14,507 nucleotides of DNA. It comes from Calditrichota bacterium (GTDB lineage: Bacteria > Calditrichota > Calditrichia > RBG-13-44-9 > J042). The position numbers and the translations under genes were made by a program. Of the stretch, positions 8,600 to 14,507 are shown piece by piece (the first letter of the stretch is position 1; each line of letters starts with the position of its first letter). The notes below the pieces were generated by a model, which did not search any database, was not told the origin of the DNA, and worked only from the letters and a program-made list of their open reading frames with translations. The stretch spans positions 1 to 14,507 of the forward strand of contig JAADJD010000063.1 of the NCBI GenBank assembly GCA_013150955.1. The letters are read 5' to 3'.

Positions 8600-8646
8600 A
8601 TTTACCCCGGATTATGTATTTGCAATCGGTTCATTCATGATTTATT

Positions 8647-8817
8647 CCCAGATTATGTATTAAAACCACGAATGACACGAATTAACACCAATAAAAATAA
8701 TAGAATACACTTGATTCTATCAGGATGAAAATGTTTTCCCGGATACATTCGTTATTTTGTTGATATGATTCGAATTCATTCGCGTGATTCGTGGTTTAAC
8801 GCATTATTTGGGTTAAT
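8647..8817. repeat. Palindromic CACGAAT-type intergenic element (copy pair E/F)
   Basis: Copy E (8647-8742, direct) and copy F (8767-8817, inverted) face each other over 171 bases, the same architecture and nearly the same length as the A/B element. E begins CCCAGATTATGTATT, then CCACGAATGACACGAATT. F ends TTCGTGGTTTAACGCATTAT then TTGGGTT. The reverse complement of F matches copy A at 45 of 47 positions. Confidence 0.75.
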
Positions 8818-8890
8818 CCAATTAGAACCAACCGATTCAGGTACAATGATTTGTTTACGAACCGGTATGTTTTTTCTACGATGATATCGT

Positions 8891-8957
8891 CTTCCAAAAA
8901 TTTGTTTTTATTTGGATTATTCGAGTAATTCGTAGGCTATTGCATATTCTGGGTTTA
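8891..8957. repeat. CACGAAT-type intergenic repeat (copy G, inverted)
   Basis: A diverged inverted copy. TTTGTTTTTATTTGGATTAT is followed by TCGAGTAATTCGTAGGCTAT and TGCATATTCTGGGTTTA, matching the family order of T-rich inner part, iterated ATTCG words and GCATAATCTGGG-like outer end. Confidence 0.6.
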
Positions 8958-9041
8958 TTGCAAAATGAAGGGATGATTTCAGAGAACCGGCGCTTTCCTT
9001 TCCATGGAAAAAATCCGTGATGATTCCCGGGCAGGTCGCTT

Positions 9042-9392
9042 TCAGCAGGTGAGATGAAACGCACCCACCACGTCCGCCGGATGAGTCTGCTGCAATTGGC
9101 GAAACCGTTCCACTGCCTCGTCGGTGATGCTGGCGTACCATTCAATTCCCAGTCGCTCCAGCAATTCCCGCATGGGGGAACTGATCTCCATTCGACCATA
9201 TTTCCCCTGCCCGATTACCAGAATTCGGGGCGGGCTGGTTTGCAAGAATGGCAGGTCTTCTGGATACAACCGATGCCCTTCGCGGCGCCACCAGTTTCCC
9301 TGCACGCGATCGGGGAATACAATTACATCGTGGGTGTAACGCTGCCCGTCAATCACGATGTATCCAAAATCATATGCCTCGATGTTTGGCAT
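9042..9392 (-). CDS. Mth938-like domain (DUF498 family) protein
   Basis: The 116-residue product closely follows the Mth938/NDUFAF3-like pattern: YDFGYIVIDGQRYTHDVIVF near the N-terminus, then PDRVQGNWWRREGH (residues 28-40), ILVIGQGKYGRM (57-68) and the closing AFHLTC. Full-length bacterial and archaeal members are about this size. Relatives include the mitochondrial complex I assembly factor NDUFAF3, but the bacterial role is not established. ATG 9392 is chosen because two purine-rich sites (AAGGAG 9404-9409 and GAGG 9398-9401) precede it, and because the family domain begins at once. The frame could extend 20 codons to 9452, but that tail resembles no conserved sequence. The gene lies 56 bases after the macro-domain gene and is probably cotranscribed. 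Confidence 0.88.
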   Translation of the reverse strand: MPNIEAYDFGYIVIDGQRYTHDVIVFPDRVQGNWWRREGHRLYPEDLPFLQTSPPRILVIGQGKYGRMEISSPMRELLERLGIEWYASITDEAVERFRQLQQTHPADVVGAFHLTC

Positions 9393-9448
9393 GATGGCCT
9401 CATCTCCTTTTTGCAAAAAGCGTATCCCCCGGCCCTGCGCCGGAAAAA

Positions 9449-10030
9449 TCATTCTGATTTCGAGGCATTTGCCGGGTTACCAAATCGCTCCCGAAAGGCC
9501 TCCTGAAACGCCTCCAGCGTAGGTGCATCGAACAGACACATGCGCACTTCTTTCAGGGAACTATCGGGATGTTCGCGGAGGAATTTCTCGATGGTTTCCA
9601 GAATGATACGCGCACAGCGGTCTTTTGGAAAACCGAAAATGCCCGCACTGATCGCCGGAAGCGAAATGGTGGAAAAATCTCGTTCCGTGGCCAGTTTCAG
9701 GCTATTCCAGACCGCGTTCCTTAATTTGTTGTCCTCATCCCCCTCACCCCATCGCGGGCCCACGGCATGGATGACAAATCGGGCCGGTAACTTCCCCGCA
9801 CAGGTAATGGCCGCCTGGCCCACCGGAACGTATCCAATGCGATCGCTTTCCTCCTGAATTTCATATCCACCCCTGCGCACGATGGCACCGGCCACCCCAC
9901 CGCCGTGCTTCAAATGCGAATTGGCGGCATTGACAATCGCATCCACCGCTTCCACCGTAATATCTCCCTGCACCAGCTTCAGCCACTTTCGCGGCAAAAT
10001 CTCCACCGATGCAATCTCCCGATTGGCCAT
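9449..10030 (-). CDS. Macro domain (ADP-ribose-binding/hydrolase) protein
   Basis: The 193-residue product shows the full macro fold signature: QGDITVEAVDAIVNAAN (residues 21-37), HGGGVAGAI (42-50), FVIHAVGPRW (85-94) and LPAISAGIFGFP (124-135). Such proteins bind ADP-ribose and often remove it from proteins, nucleic acids or O-acetyl-ADP-ribose. Canonical MacroD/YmdB enzymes have GGGVDGAIH, with an Asp important for catalysis. Here the position is Ala 47, as in the archaeal AF1521-type loop, so strong binding or a different hydrolysis mode is possible. ATG 10030 is supported by AGGAGG (10038-10043) seven bases upstream. The longer open frame to 10099 would run through the predicted promoter. 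It appears to head a two-gene operon with the Mth938-like gene. A link between the two functions is not known to me. Confidence 0.9.
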   Translation of the reverse strand: MANREIASVEILPRKWLKLVQGDITVEAVDAIVNAANSHLKHGGGVAGAIVRRGGYEIQEESDRIGYVPVGQAAITCAGKLPARFVIHAVGPRWGEGDEDNKLRNAVWNSLKLATERDFSTISLPAISAGIFGFPKDRCARIILETIEKFLREHPDSSLKEVRMCLFDAPTLEAFQEAFRERFGNPANASKSE

Positions 10031-10070
10031 GCCTTTCCCTCCTGTGTGCGTTTTGGAAAATGGTTGCTTA

Positions 10071-10099
10071 AATATAAAGCGTTTGCAAATGAAATTCAA
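10071..10099 (-). promoter_or_regulatory. Predicted sigma70-type promoter of the macro/Mth938 operon
   Basis: On the minus strand TTGAAT (10094-10099) and TATATT (10071-10076) are separated by exactly 17 bases, giving four of six and five of six matches to the vegetative consensus. Transcription would start near 10064, leaving a short leader that contains the AGGAGG site before ATG 10030. The caveat is that FCB-group bacteria can use divergent -10 and -35 sequences. Confidence 0.5.
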
Positions 10100-10163
10100 A
10101 TGGGATCAAAAGCGTGGGGAAATGATGAGGTATTCAGTGGTGGGATTGGTTGGGGGGGAAGCA

Positions 10164-10179
10164 CGGTTGCTGGCAACCG
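10164..10179. other. Inverted repeat CGGTTGC/GCAACCG
   Basis: Two perfect 7-base arms are separated by two bases, in the gap upstream of the macro-domain gene about 65 bases beyond its predicted -35 box. No T-run follows. It could be an operator or an accidental palindrome. Confidence 0.35.
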
Positions 10180-10206
10180 GGAAACGGTATTGGCTCGGCA
10201 GTCAAA

Positions 10207-10224
10207 TTTATTCATGCGAATAAA
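10207..10224 (-). terminator. AT-rich hairpin TTTATTC/GAATAAA, possible weak terminator
   Basis: A 7-bp perfect stem with a four-base loop (ATGC on the plus strand) lies about 160 bases past the response regulator stop. Read on the minus strand it ends in AATAAATTTGAC, slightly T-rich. It is the only hairpin here that could end the kinase/regulator transcript, and it is weak. Confidence 0.25.
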
Positions 10225-10234
10225 CCGCGCAACC

Positions 10235-10323
10235 CATTTTCATCCAGATATCGTCAAATGGATGTTATTGTATTTGTTCGTGTTCATTCGTATCATTCGT
10301 AGGCGAATGAAAAATTTGGGTTT
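10235..10323. repeat. CACGAAT-type intergenic repeat (copy H, inverted)
   Basis: A full-length inverted copy. CATTTTCATCCAGATATCGT leads to TATTTGTTCGTGTTCATTCG, then TATCATTCGTAGGCGAATGA and AAAATTTGGG. It aligns with the reverse complement of copy D over its whole length, which places the same family on both sides of the macro/Mth938 operon. Confidence 0.7.
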
Positions 10324-10327
10324 CCCA

Positions 10328-10370
10328 TTTATTCGTGTGATCCGCGGGCTAAGGCAAAATCTGGGTTAAA
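10328..10370. repeat. CACGAAT-type intergenic repeat fragment (copy I, inverted)
   Basis: TTATTCGTGTGATCCGCGGG followed by CTAAGGCAAAATCTGGGTTA is the outer half of the unit, in the same orientation as copy H and directly next to it. It ends only 13 bases from the response regulator stop codon. Confidence 0.6.
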
Positions 10371-10382
10371 ACATCTGTACTA

Positions 10383-11759
10383 CTAACAAAGCCCATATTT
10401 TTTCAGTTTCCGCAGGAGGTGACTTCGGTCGATTTTTAAAATGGCCGCCGCCTGAGTTTGATTATGATTGGTAAGTTTCAATGCGTGGAGGATGTATTCC
10501 CTTTCAAATTCCTCCCTTGCCGTTCTCAGATCTTTAAAATACAGTAAATTCCGGTTCGTTATGCGACTTTCTACCGAAATCGGTTTTCGAAAACTTTCCT
10601 GAATCATCTCAGGGACAATCTGCTCAACATCACTCAGGATGATCAACCGTCGGATCAGGTTTTCCAATTCCCGTACATTTCCCGGCCAGGAATGACGTTC
10701 CAGAAAAATTCTGCATCTGGGATTCATGGATTTCACCACCGGATTCAAATTCTTATATTTTTCAAAAAAATGGAGGGCCAGGGGCCAGATATCTTCGGTA
10801 CGTTCTCTTAACGGAGGGATCTCGATGACGATTGTGCTGATACGATAGAATAAATCCTGCCGAAAAAAAGAACCGTTTTGCAATTCGGCGTAGGGTTTAT
10901 TTGTAGCGGAAATTAATCGGACGTCTACCTGAACCATCTTATTGGAACCCAGCGGATAAAATTGCTGGGAATCCAAAAATTGATTGAGTTTGGGCTGCAG
11001 AGTGATGGGGATTTCACCTATTTCATCTAAAAAAAGCGTCCCGCCATCGGCCAGCTCAAGCACCCCCTTCTTATCTGTTCGGGCATCTGTAAACGCTCCC
11101 TTCTTGTAGCCAAACAACTCACTTTCGATTAACGTCTCTGGAACCGACACCGGAACAAATTCTACAAACGGTTTCAATGCCCGATTACTGTGATAATGAA
11201 TATATCGGGCCAGGTATGTTTTTCCTGTTCCAGTCTCCCCGATCAAAAGTACCGCTGCCCGAGTATTCGCTGCTTTATTTAATAAAACCAATACTTTTTT
11301 CATAGAATCGCTTGCGGCAATGATCTTGTGCTGGGATTGCAATTGTTTTTGGAAATCGCTCACCACATGGCGCAGACGGTGCAACTCAGTCGATTCAATG
11401 GCATGCCGAATGGTATTGAGGATAATGTCAGGATCGTCAAATTTGTCCACAAAGTCATAAGCACCCAATTTGATGGCCTGAACAATATGCCGCATATTAT
11501 ACCGTTGGGAAAACATGATAATGGGGGTGTCGAAATGCTTTCGAAAAATTTCCTTTAACAACGCAATGCCATCCATCCCCGGCATTTGAATATCCAGAAT
11601 AATGCAGGAAAACCTCTCTTTTTCCAGAATATGTAATGCCTGATCTGGTAATGGTGTTGTTAGTACCCGATATCCATTTTTCTTTAAAAATCCTGAAAAG
11701 CTTTTCAGGAAATTGAGATCGTCATCGACCACCAGGATCTTCTCGGGCGTATCGGACAT
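10383..11759 (-). CDS. NtrC-family sigma54-dependent response regulator
   Basis: The 458-residue protein has three domains. The receiver (about 5-120) has acidic residues at 12-14, phospho-acceptor Asp 56 in ILDIQMPGMDG, Ser 84 and Lys 106. The AAA+ domain (about 148-375) has Walker A GETGTGKT (174-181), Walker B LFLDEIGE (242-249), likely arginine fingers in FRQDLFYR, and WPGNVREL (358-365). The Fis-type helix-turn-helix (about 431-455) has NQTQAAAILKIDRSHLLRKL. The sigma54-contacting loop reads GAFTDA (221-226) rather than GAFTGA. Phosphorylation should trigger oligomerisation and opening of sigma54 promoters. ATG 11759 is preferred: GTGAGGA (11771-11777) lies 11 bases upstream, whereas the GTG at 11777 is part of that site. 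It overlaps the kinase gene by 38 bases, so the two are almost certainly cognate. No matching sigma54 promoter was found in the window. Confidence 0.93.
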   Translation of the reverse strand: MSDTPEKILVVDDDLNFLKSFSGFLKKNGYRVLTTPLPDQALHILEKERFSCIILDIQMPGMDGIALLKEIFRKHFDTPIIMFSQRYNMRHIVQAIKLGAYDFVDKFDDPDIILNTIRHAIESTELHRLRHVVSDFQKQLQSQHKIIAASDSMKKVLVLLNKAANTRAAVLLIGETGTGKTYLARYIHYHSNRALKPFVEFVPVSVPETLIESELFGYKKGAFTDARTDKKGVLELADGGTLFLDEIGEIPITLQPKLNQFLDSQQFYPLGSNKMVQVDVRLISATNKPYAELQNGSFFRQDLFYRISTIVIEIPPLRERTEDIWPLALHFFEKYKNLNPVVKSMNPRCRIFLERHSWPGNVRELENLIRRLIILSDVEQIVPEMIQESFRKPISVESRITNRNLLYFKDLRTAREEFEREYILHALKLTNHNQTQAAAILKIDRSHLLRKLKKYGLC

Positions 11760-14265
11760 CTTCAGCCGTTTCCTCACAATTTCGATTCACCGGTATATTA
11801 ATTACAAATTTTGTGCCGTTTTCTACCAATTCATAAGAAATATGACCCTGATGGCTTGAAACCATATCTTTCGCAATCAATAGTCCCAGTCCGCTTCCAC
11901 GACCAACTTTGTGGGTTGGAATGCGCTGCTTGAATACTAAATCTCGAATAGATTCCGGAATTCCACCGCCTGTGTCCCGAATCGTAATTTCCACATAAGG
12001 ATCCAGATGAAAATGTTCGTGATAAGTAGTGGTAATTTCCAGTATGCCTTGCCCCTTCATGGCATCAATGGCATTTTCAATCAGGATATGGAACAAGATT
12101 TCCATCTTGATCAAATCAAAGCAAAAGGATGGTAAATCGGGATCATATTGCTTGATGAGCTGAACATTGCCCGATTGAAAATAGGCTTTAAATTCCTGCA
12201 AGGTCTGATCCAAAACGCGGTGCAAATCATACCTGCGCCATTCATTTTTAATTAGAGAAGATATTTTCATAAATTTCAAAACACGACGCAATATCTTATC
12301 AACAGCTTCTCGTTGATTTTCCAGTAGTTCGAAAATCTCCTGTTTTTGCTGTTCAGGCAAGGCGGTTTCCACTAACAATAACTCCAGCTCTTTCAATGAA
12401 AAATTCATGGAAGACAATGGTGTTTTGATATTATGCGCTTCCCGACGCGCAGCCTCCGACCACAATTCGATTTGTTCACTTAATTGGAGGTAGGGATTTT
12501 CTTCCAGCTCCAGATAAAAGGCAATTGGCTTCTTCCTTACAACAACCGGGAATATTTTTAAGCGCAAATACTTTTCATGACTATTTTGAAAACAGGGGAT
12601 GTCCAATTCCATCGGCTCCAAAATCGACAAATGATCTTTTATTTTCTGATATAATAAAGGAAAGTAAGAATGAATATCTTCGATAGTATGAATTCTTGCG
12701 TTTCCTGGTATGCGGCATATTTCGCCAATACGTTTCTTTCCAAACAGAATCCGACCGTCAGCATCGATAATAAAGGCAATAGCAGGATTATTTTTTAAAT
12801 ATATTCCAATGCCACTTACAACTTTGAGAATCTTACTGAGTATAGAATAGGTGCCCAATAGCAGTACAGAGAGAATTATCCCAAACCCCATCCATACAAA
12901 AAGGCGGAACTTATATAGAAGATTTGGCACCACGGCAAAATGAATGGAAGTTTTCCCATCCGCGATTGCAAAATGGACGTTTCGGTAGGATTTACTCCTT
13001 ATCGGTGAAATGAAAAATCCAAAATTTTTCTTAAAATACGGAACGGGCAAACGGGCTTTTACATCCAACTCGGGTGTCGCAATAATAACTTCATTCATTG
13101 TAACGAACAAAAGGTGCCATTGACCATCAATCTGGATCGCCTGATATTTAAGTGTTGAAACGTCCAAGGGAATGCTGGCAATTACTTCATATGCAGAACT
13201 GAGCACAGAAAGATTTTTCATTATAGAAAACATATAAATTCGATCTGGGAATTGAGGGATCCAAAAAAACCAGATTCGCCCCTGGCGATAAAAAGGAATT
13301 CTTTTCTTTACTCGAATCCGATGATCCCACTCTATGACTTGATGAGAGTAATCCTGATATCCATCATATGTAACAAACGTGGCGATACGTTTGTGCTCCG
13401 GATTTTCGTCCGGTAAACAAACGGAAATGGCTTTGGAGATTGCCGGGAACAAGCGTCGAGGGTTTACCAGAGGCTTAAGTTGATGATTCAGCACAATCAA
13501 CCAGGTATAATGATCATTCGGTTCGGGAGAATTGTCCGGGAGATTTTCTGATGTGTACGTATCCAGGATGATTTCCGAAAATCCATCTCCATCCAGATCA
13601 CACACGGTAAAATCGGTGATATCTACCCCACTTTCGTATTTATAAACCACACGACGGGTGCGGATGTCAAAAGCGTATAATCCCCGCGGAAAGTCTTGCA
13701 AACCAGTAAATAGCGCAAACAATAGGAGGGATGAAGAATCTGGATGCAACTTAACGAACTGAATCGCATTCACGGCGACATCCCAGGTAAAATCCGATTC
13801 GGGCCCATCAACAATGGGAACATCCCATAATATTTCCCGCGTCCGAAAATCAACGGCGCCTAAATACAATCGATTCTGCCATTTATGGAACACAAAAAAA
13901 TCATCAACCCCATCGTCGTTAATATCAACAATGTGCACCCACTTTCCACCAGATTGATTCCGAAGCGAAAGCCATCCTTTGAAATTAAATTGCTCAATGT
14001 GCTTCTGATTCAATTTGGATACCAGTATACCCGTATAGCTCGAATCCAGATTCGTACTCATCCATATATATTCGCTTTCCCCATCATTCTGGAAATCATG
14101 GTACAGGATTGGAATCGAGGTGGGTCCTTCTCGCTTTTCTACAACGCGAATGTTGTATGGTAACAATCGATCGATAATCAAATAGCTTATTAGAAAGCAA
14201 CTGATGATGATAAAAATACGAAAAAACCTCTTTGGAACCGTTTTATTACGTAACAATTTCTCCAT
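11722..14265 (-). CDS. Membrane sensor histidine kinase with extracytoplasmic FG-GAP-like propeller and PAS domain
   Basis: The 847-residue protein has one membrane helix at 14-34, a large extracytoplasmic region (35-450), a second helix (about 452-476), a PAS-like region (about 488-590), a dimerisation/phospho-acceptor domain (about 598-668) and a HATPase domain (about 678-826). The sensor region has three D-x-(D/N)-x-D-G-type calcium loops, DFQNDGESE (57-65), DINDDGVDD (114-122) and DLDGDGFSE (223-231), as in FG-GAP/VCBS propellers. Blade-like segments such as GLYAFDIRTRRVVY follow. The H-box is EAHNIKTPLSS with His 611, close to the NtrY/NtrB type. Also present are N-box ENAID (Asn 731), RDTGGGIP and GRGSGLGL (788-795). 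It should phosphorylate the overlapping NtrC regulator. The stimulus is unknown. ATG 14265 lacks a good Shine-Dalgarno site. Sampled lines look distinctly AT-rich compared with the secreted-protein genes. Confidence 0.88.
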   Translation of the reverse strand: MEKLLRNKTVPKRFFRIFIIISCFLISYLIIDRLLPYNIRVVEKREGPTSIPILYHDFQNDGESEYIWMSTNLDSSYTGILVSKLNQKHIEQFNFKGWLSLRNQSGGKWVHIVDINDDGVDDFFVFHKWQNRLYLGAVDFRTREILWDVPIVDGPESDFTWDVAVNAIQFVKLHPDSSSLLLFALFTGLQDFPRGLYAFDIRTRRVVYKYESGVDITDFTVCDLDGDGFSEIILDTYTSENLPDNSPEPNDHYTWLIVLNHQLKPLVNPRRLFPAISKAISVCLPDENPEHKRIATFVTYDGYQDYSHQVIEWDHRIRVKKRIPFYRQGRIWFFWIPQFPDRIYMFSIMKNLSVLSSAYEVIASIPLDVSTLKYQAIQIDGQWHLLFVTMNEVIIATPELDVKARLPVPYFKKNFGFFISPIRSKSYRNVHFAIADGKTSIHFAVVPNLLYKFRLFVWMGFGIILSVLLLGTYSILSKILKVVSGIGIYLKNNPAIAFIIDADGRILFGKKRIGEICRIPGNARIHTIEDIHSYFPLLYQKIKDHLSILEPMELDIPCFQNSHEKYLRLKIFPVVVRKKPIAFYLELEENPYLQLSEQIELWSEAARREAHNIKTPLSSMNFSLKELELLLVETALPEQQKQEIFELLENQREAVDKILRRVLKFMKISSLIKNEWRRYDLHRVLDQTLQEFKAYFQSGNVQLIKQYDPDLPSFCFDLIKMEILFHILIENAIDAMKGQGILEITTTYHEHFHLDPYVEITIRDTGGGIPESIRDLVFKQRIPTHKVGRGSGLGLLIAKDMVSSHQGHISYELVENGTKFVINIPVNRNCEETAEDVRYAREDPGGR

Positions 14266-14507
14266 AGGGATCTAAAAATCGTTAAACTCAATCCAACACA
14301 ACCATCTCAGTAATGAATAGTTATTTAGACCGGCACCTACATGATGGTGTAATTTTTTAAAATCATTACTAAGAATTTTCTTTATGCCATATCACAAATT
14401 ATGCAACATTGAATTTAACCAATTAAAATTTTGGTCGTTTAAACGGGTTAATCTATTTACTATTTTTTAAATTTAATGGATATTTCAATGAACAAATCGT
14501 TTCAAAA
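14266..14507 (-). other. AT-rich leader region upstream of the kinase gene
   Basis: No gene is visible in these 242 bases. The stretch 14401-14460 has 16 G or C of 60. It should contain the kinase/regulator promoter. GCATAAT and TCTAAATA words occur on the minus strand, but none is paired with a convincing -35 element at proper spacing, and no sigma54 GG-N10-GC pattern is present. Confidence 0.5.
14309..14370. promoter_or_regulatory. Nested inverted repeats in the kinase leader
   Basis: AGTAATGA (14309-14316) and TCATTACT (14363-14370) are perfect 8-base inverted arms. Inside them CACC (14334-14337) and GGTG (14346-14349) form a smaller stem. The structure lies 44 bases before the kinase start and could be an operator, or a leader structure if transcription begins upstream. 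Chance occurrence in AT-rich DNA cannot be excluded. Confidence 0.35.

Larger units (their letters stand above)
8423..9041. other. 619-bp gap between comEC and the Mth938-like gene, mostly dispersed repeats
   Basis: I find no credible gene here. Open frames on both strands are built from the repeat and give peptides such as RMNTNQ and RINTNKNN. The gap contains at least four repeat copies in direct, direct, inverted and inverted order. It also has a 12-bp perfect palindrome TTTCCATGGAAA (8999-9010) near the Mth938-like stop. It must hold the comEC promoter and the end of the macro/Mth938 transcript, but I see no convincing -35/-10 pair or terminator. Confidence 0.7.

Noticed and set aside
8441-8728. 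Plus-strand open frame of 95 codons in the gap before comEC
   Set aside because: Its sequence (RMNTNQ, RINTNKNN) is a translation of successive CACGAAT repeats. Such peptides arise wherever the repeat is read, so it is not a gene.
8513-8957. CRISPR-like array
   Set aside because: Units are diverged, present in both orientations, and have no constant spacer length or nearby cas gene.
8876-9199. Minus-strand open frame of 107 codons overlapping the Mth938-like gene
   Set aside because: It is out of frame with the clearly conserved Mth938-like protein and extends into repeat sequence.
9393-9452. Twenty-codon N-terminal extension of the Mth938-like protein
   Set aside because: Good ribosome binding sites lie after it, directly before ATG 9392, and the conserved domain begins there.
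14334-14360. Plus-strand terminator (CACC/GGTG stem followed by a T-run)
   Set aside because: The stem is only four base pairs and no plus-strand gene precedes it in the window.
14370-14410. TGGCAT on the minus strand upstream of the kinase as a sigma54 promoter
   Set aside because: No GC stands ten bases after the GG, so the -12 half is absent.

Overview
The window holds eight protein genes, all on the minus strand, so transcription runs from high to low coordinates. No rRNA, tRNA, CRISPR array, transposase or phage gene was seen. The two secreted proteins end in the 'NPFNPST'-type beta-sandwich tail used for type IX-like secretion. This tail, with their LVIVD-propeller and beta-helix architectures, points to a bacterium of the Fibrobacteres-Chlorobi-Bacteroidetes side of the tree, such as Calditrichota, KSB1 or Ignavibacteriota. 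That placement is inference; no marker gene is present.

Layout in transcription order. (1) 14265-10383: a membrane sensor histidine kinase with an extracytoplasmic propeller-like domain carrying FG-GAP-type calcium loops, overlapping an NtrC-family response regulator. This pair and its leader look more AT-rich than the rest. (2) 10030-9042: a macro-domain protein and an Mth938-like protein behind a plausible sigma70-type promoter. (3) 8422-5924: a complete ComEC/Rec2 DNA-uptake channel. (4) 5511-147: a likely operon of an LVIVD-repeat secreted protein, a 923-residue right-handed beta-helix secreted protein, and an SMR small multidrug transporter whose ribosome binding site overlaps the beta-helix stop codon.

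The gene-free gaps at 5518-5923, 8423-9041 and 10031-10382 carry about nine copies of a degenerate AT-rich repeat built on an iterated CACGAAT core with GCATAATCTGGG-like outer ends. Twice, two copies face each other to form an imperfect palindrome of about 170 bp (5640-5806 and 8647-8817). Two arms on opposite sides of comEC, about 3.1 kb apart, match at 45 of 47 positions by hand alignment. This dispersed element is the least explained structure in the window.

Several starts were moved from the longest open frame using ribosome binding sites: the LVIVD protein to 5511, Mth938-like to 9392, macro domain to 10030 and response regulator to 11759. No clear undescribed system emerged. The best leads are the palindromic repeat family around comEC, the propeller-sensing kinase with an NtrC partner carrying GAFTDA instead of GAFTGA, and the secreted-protein/SMR operon.
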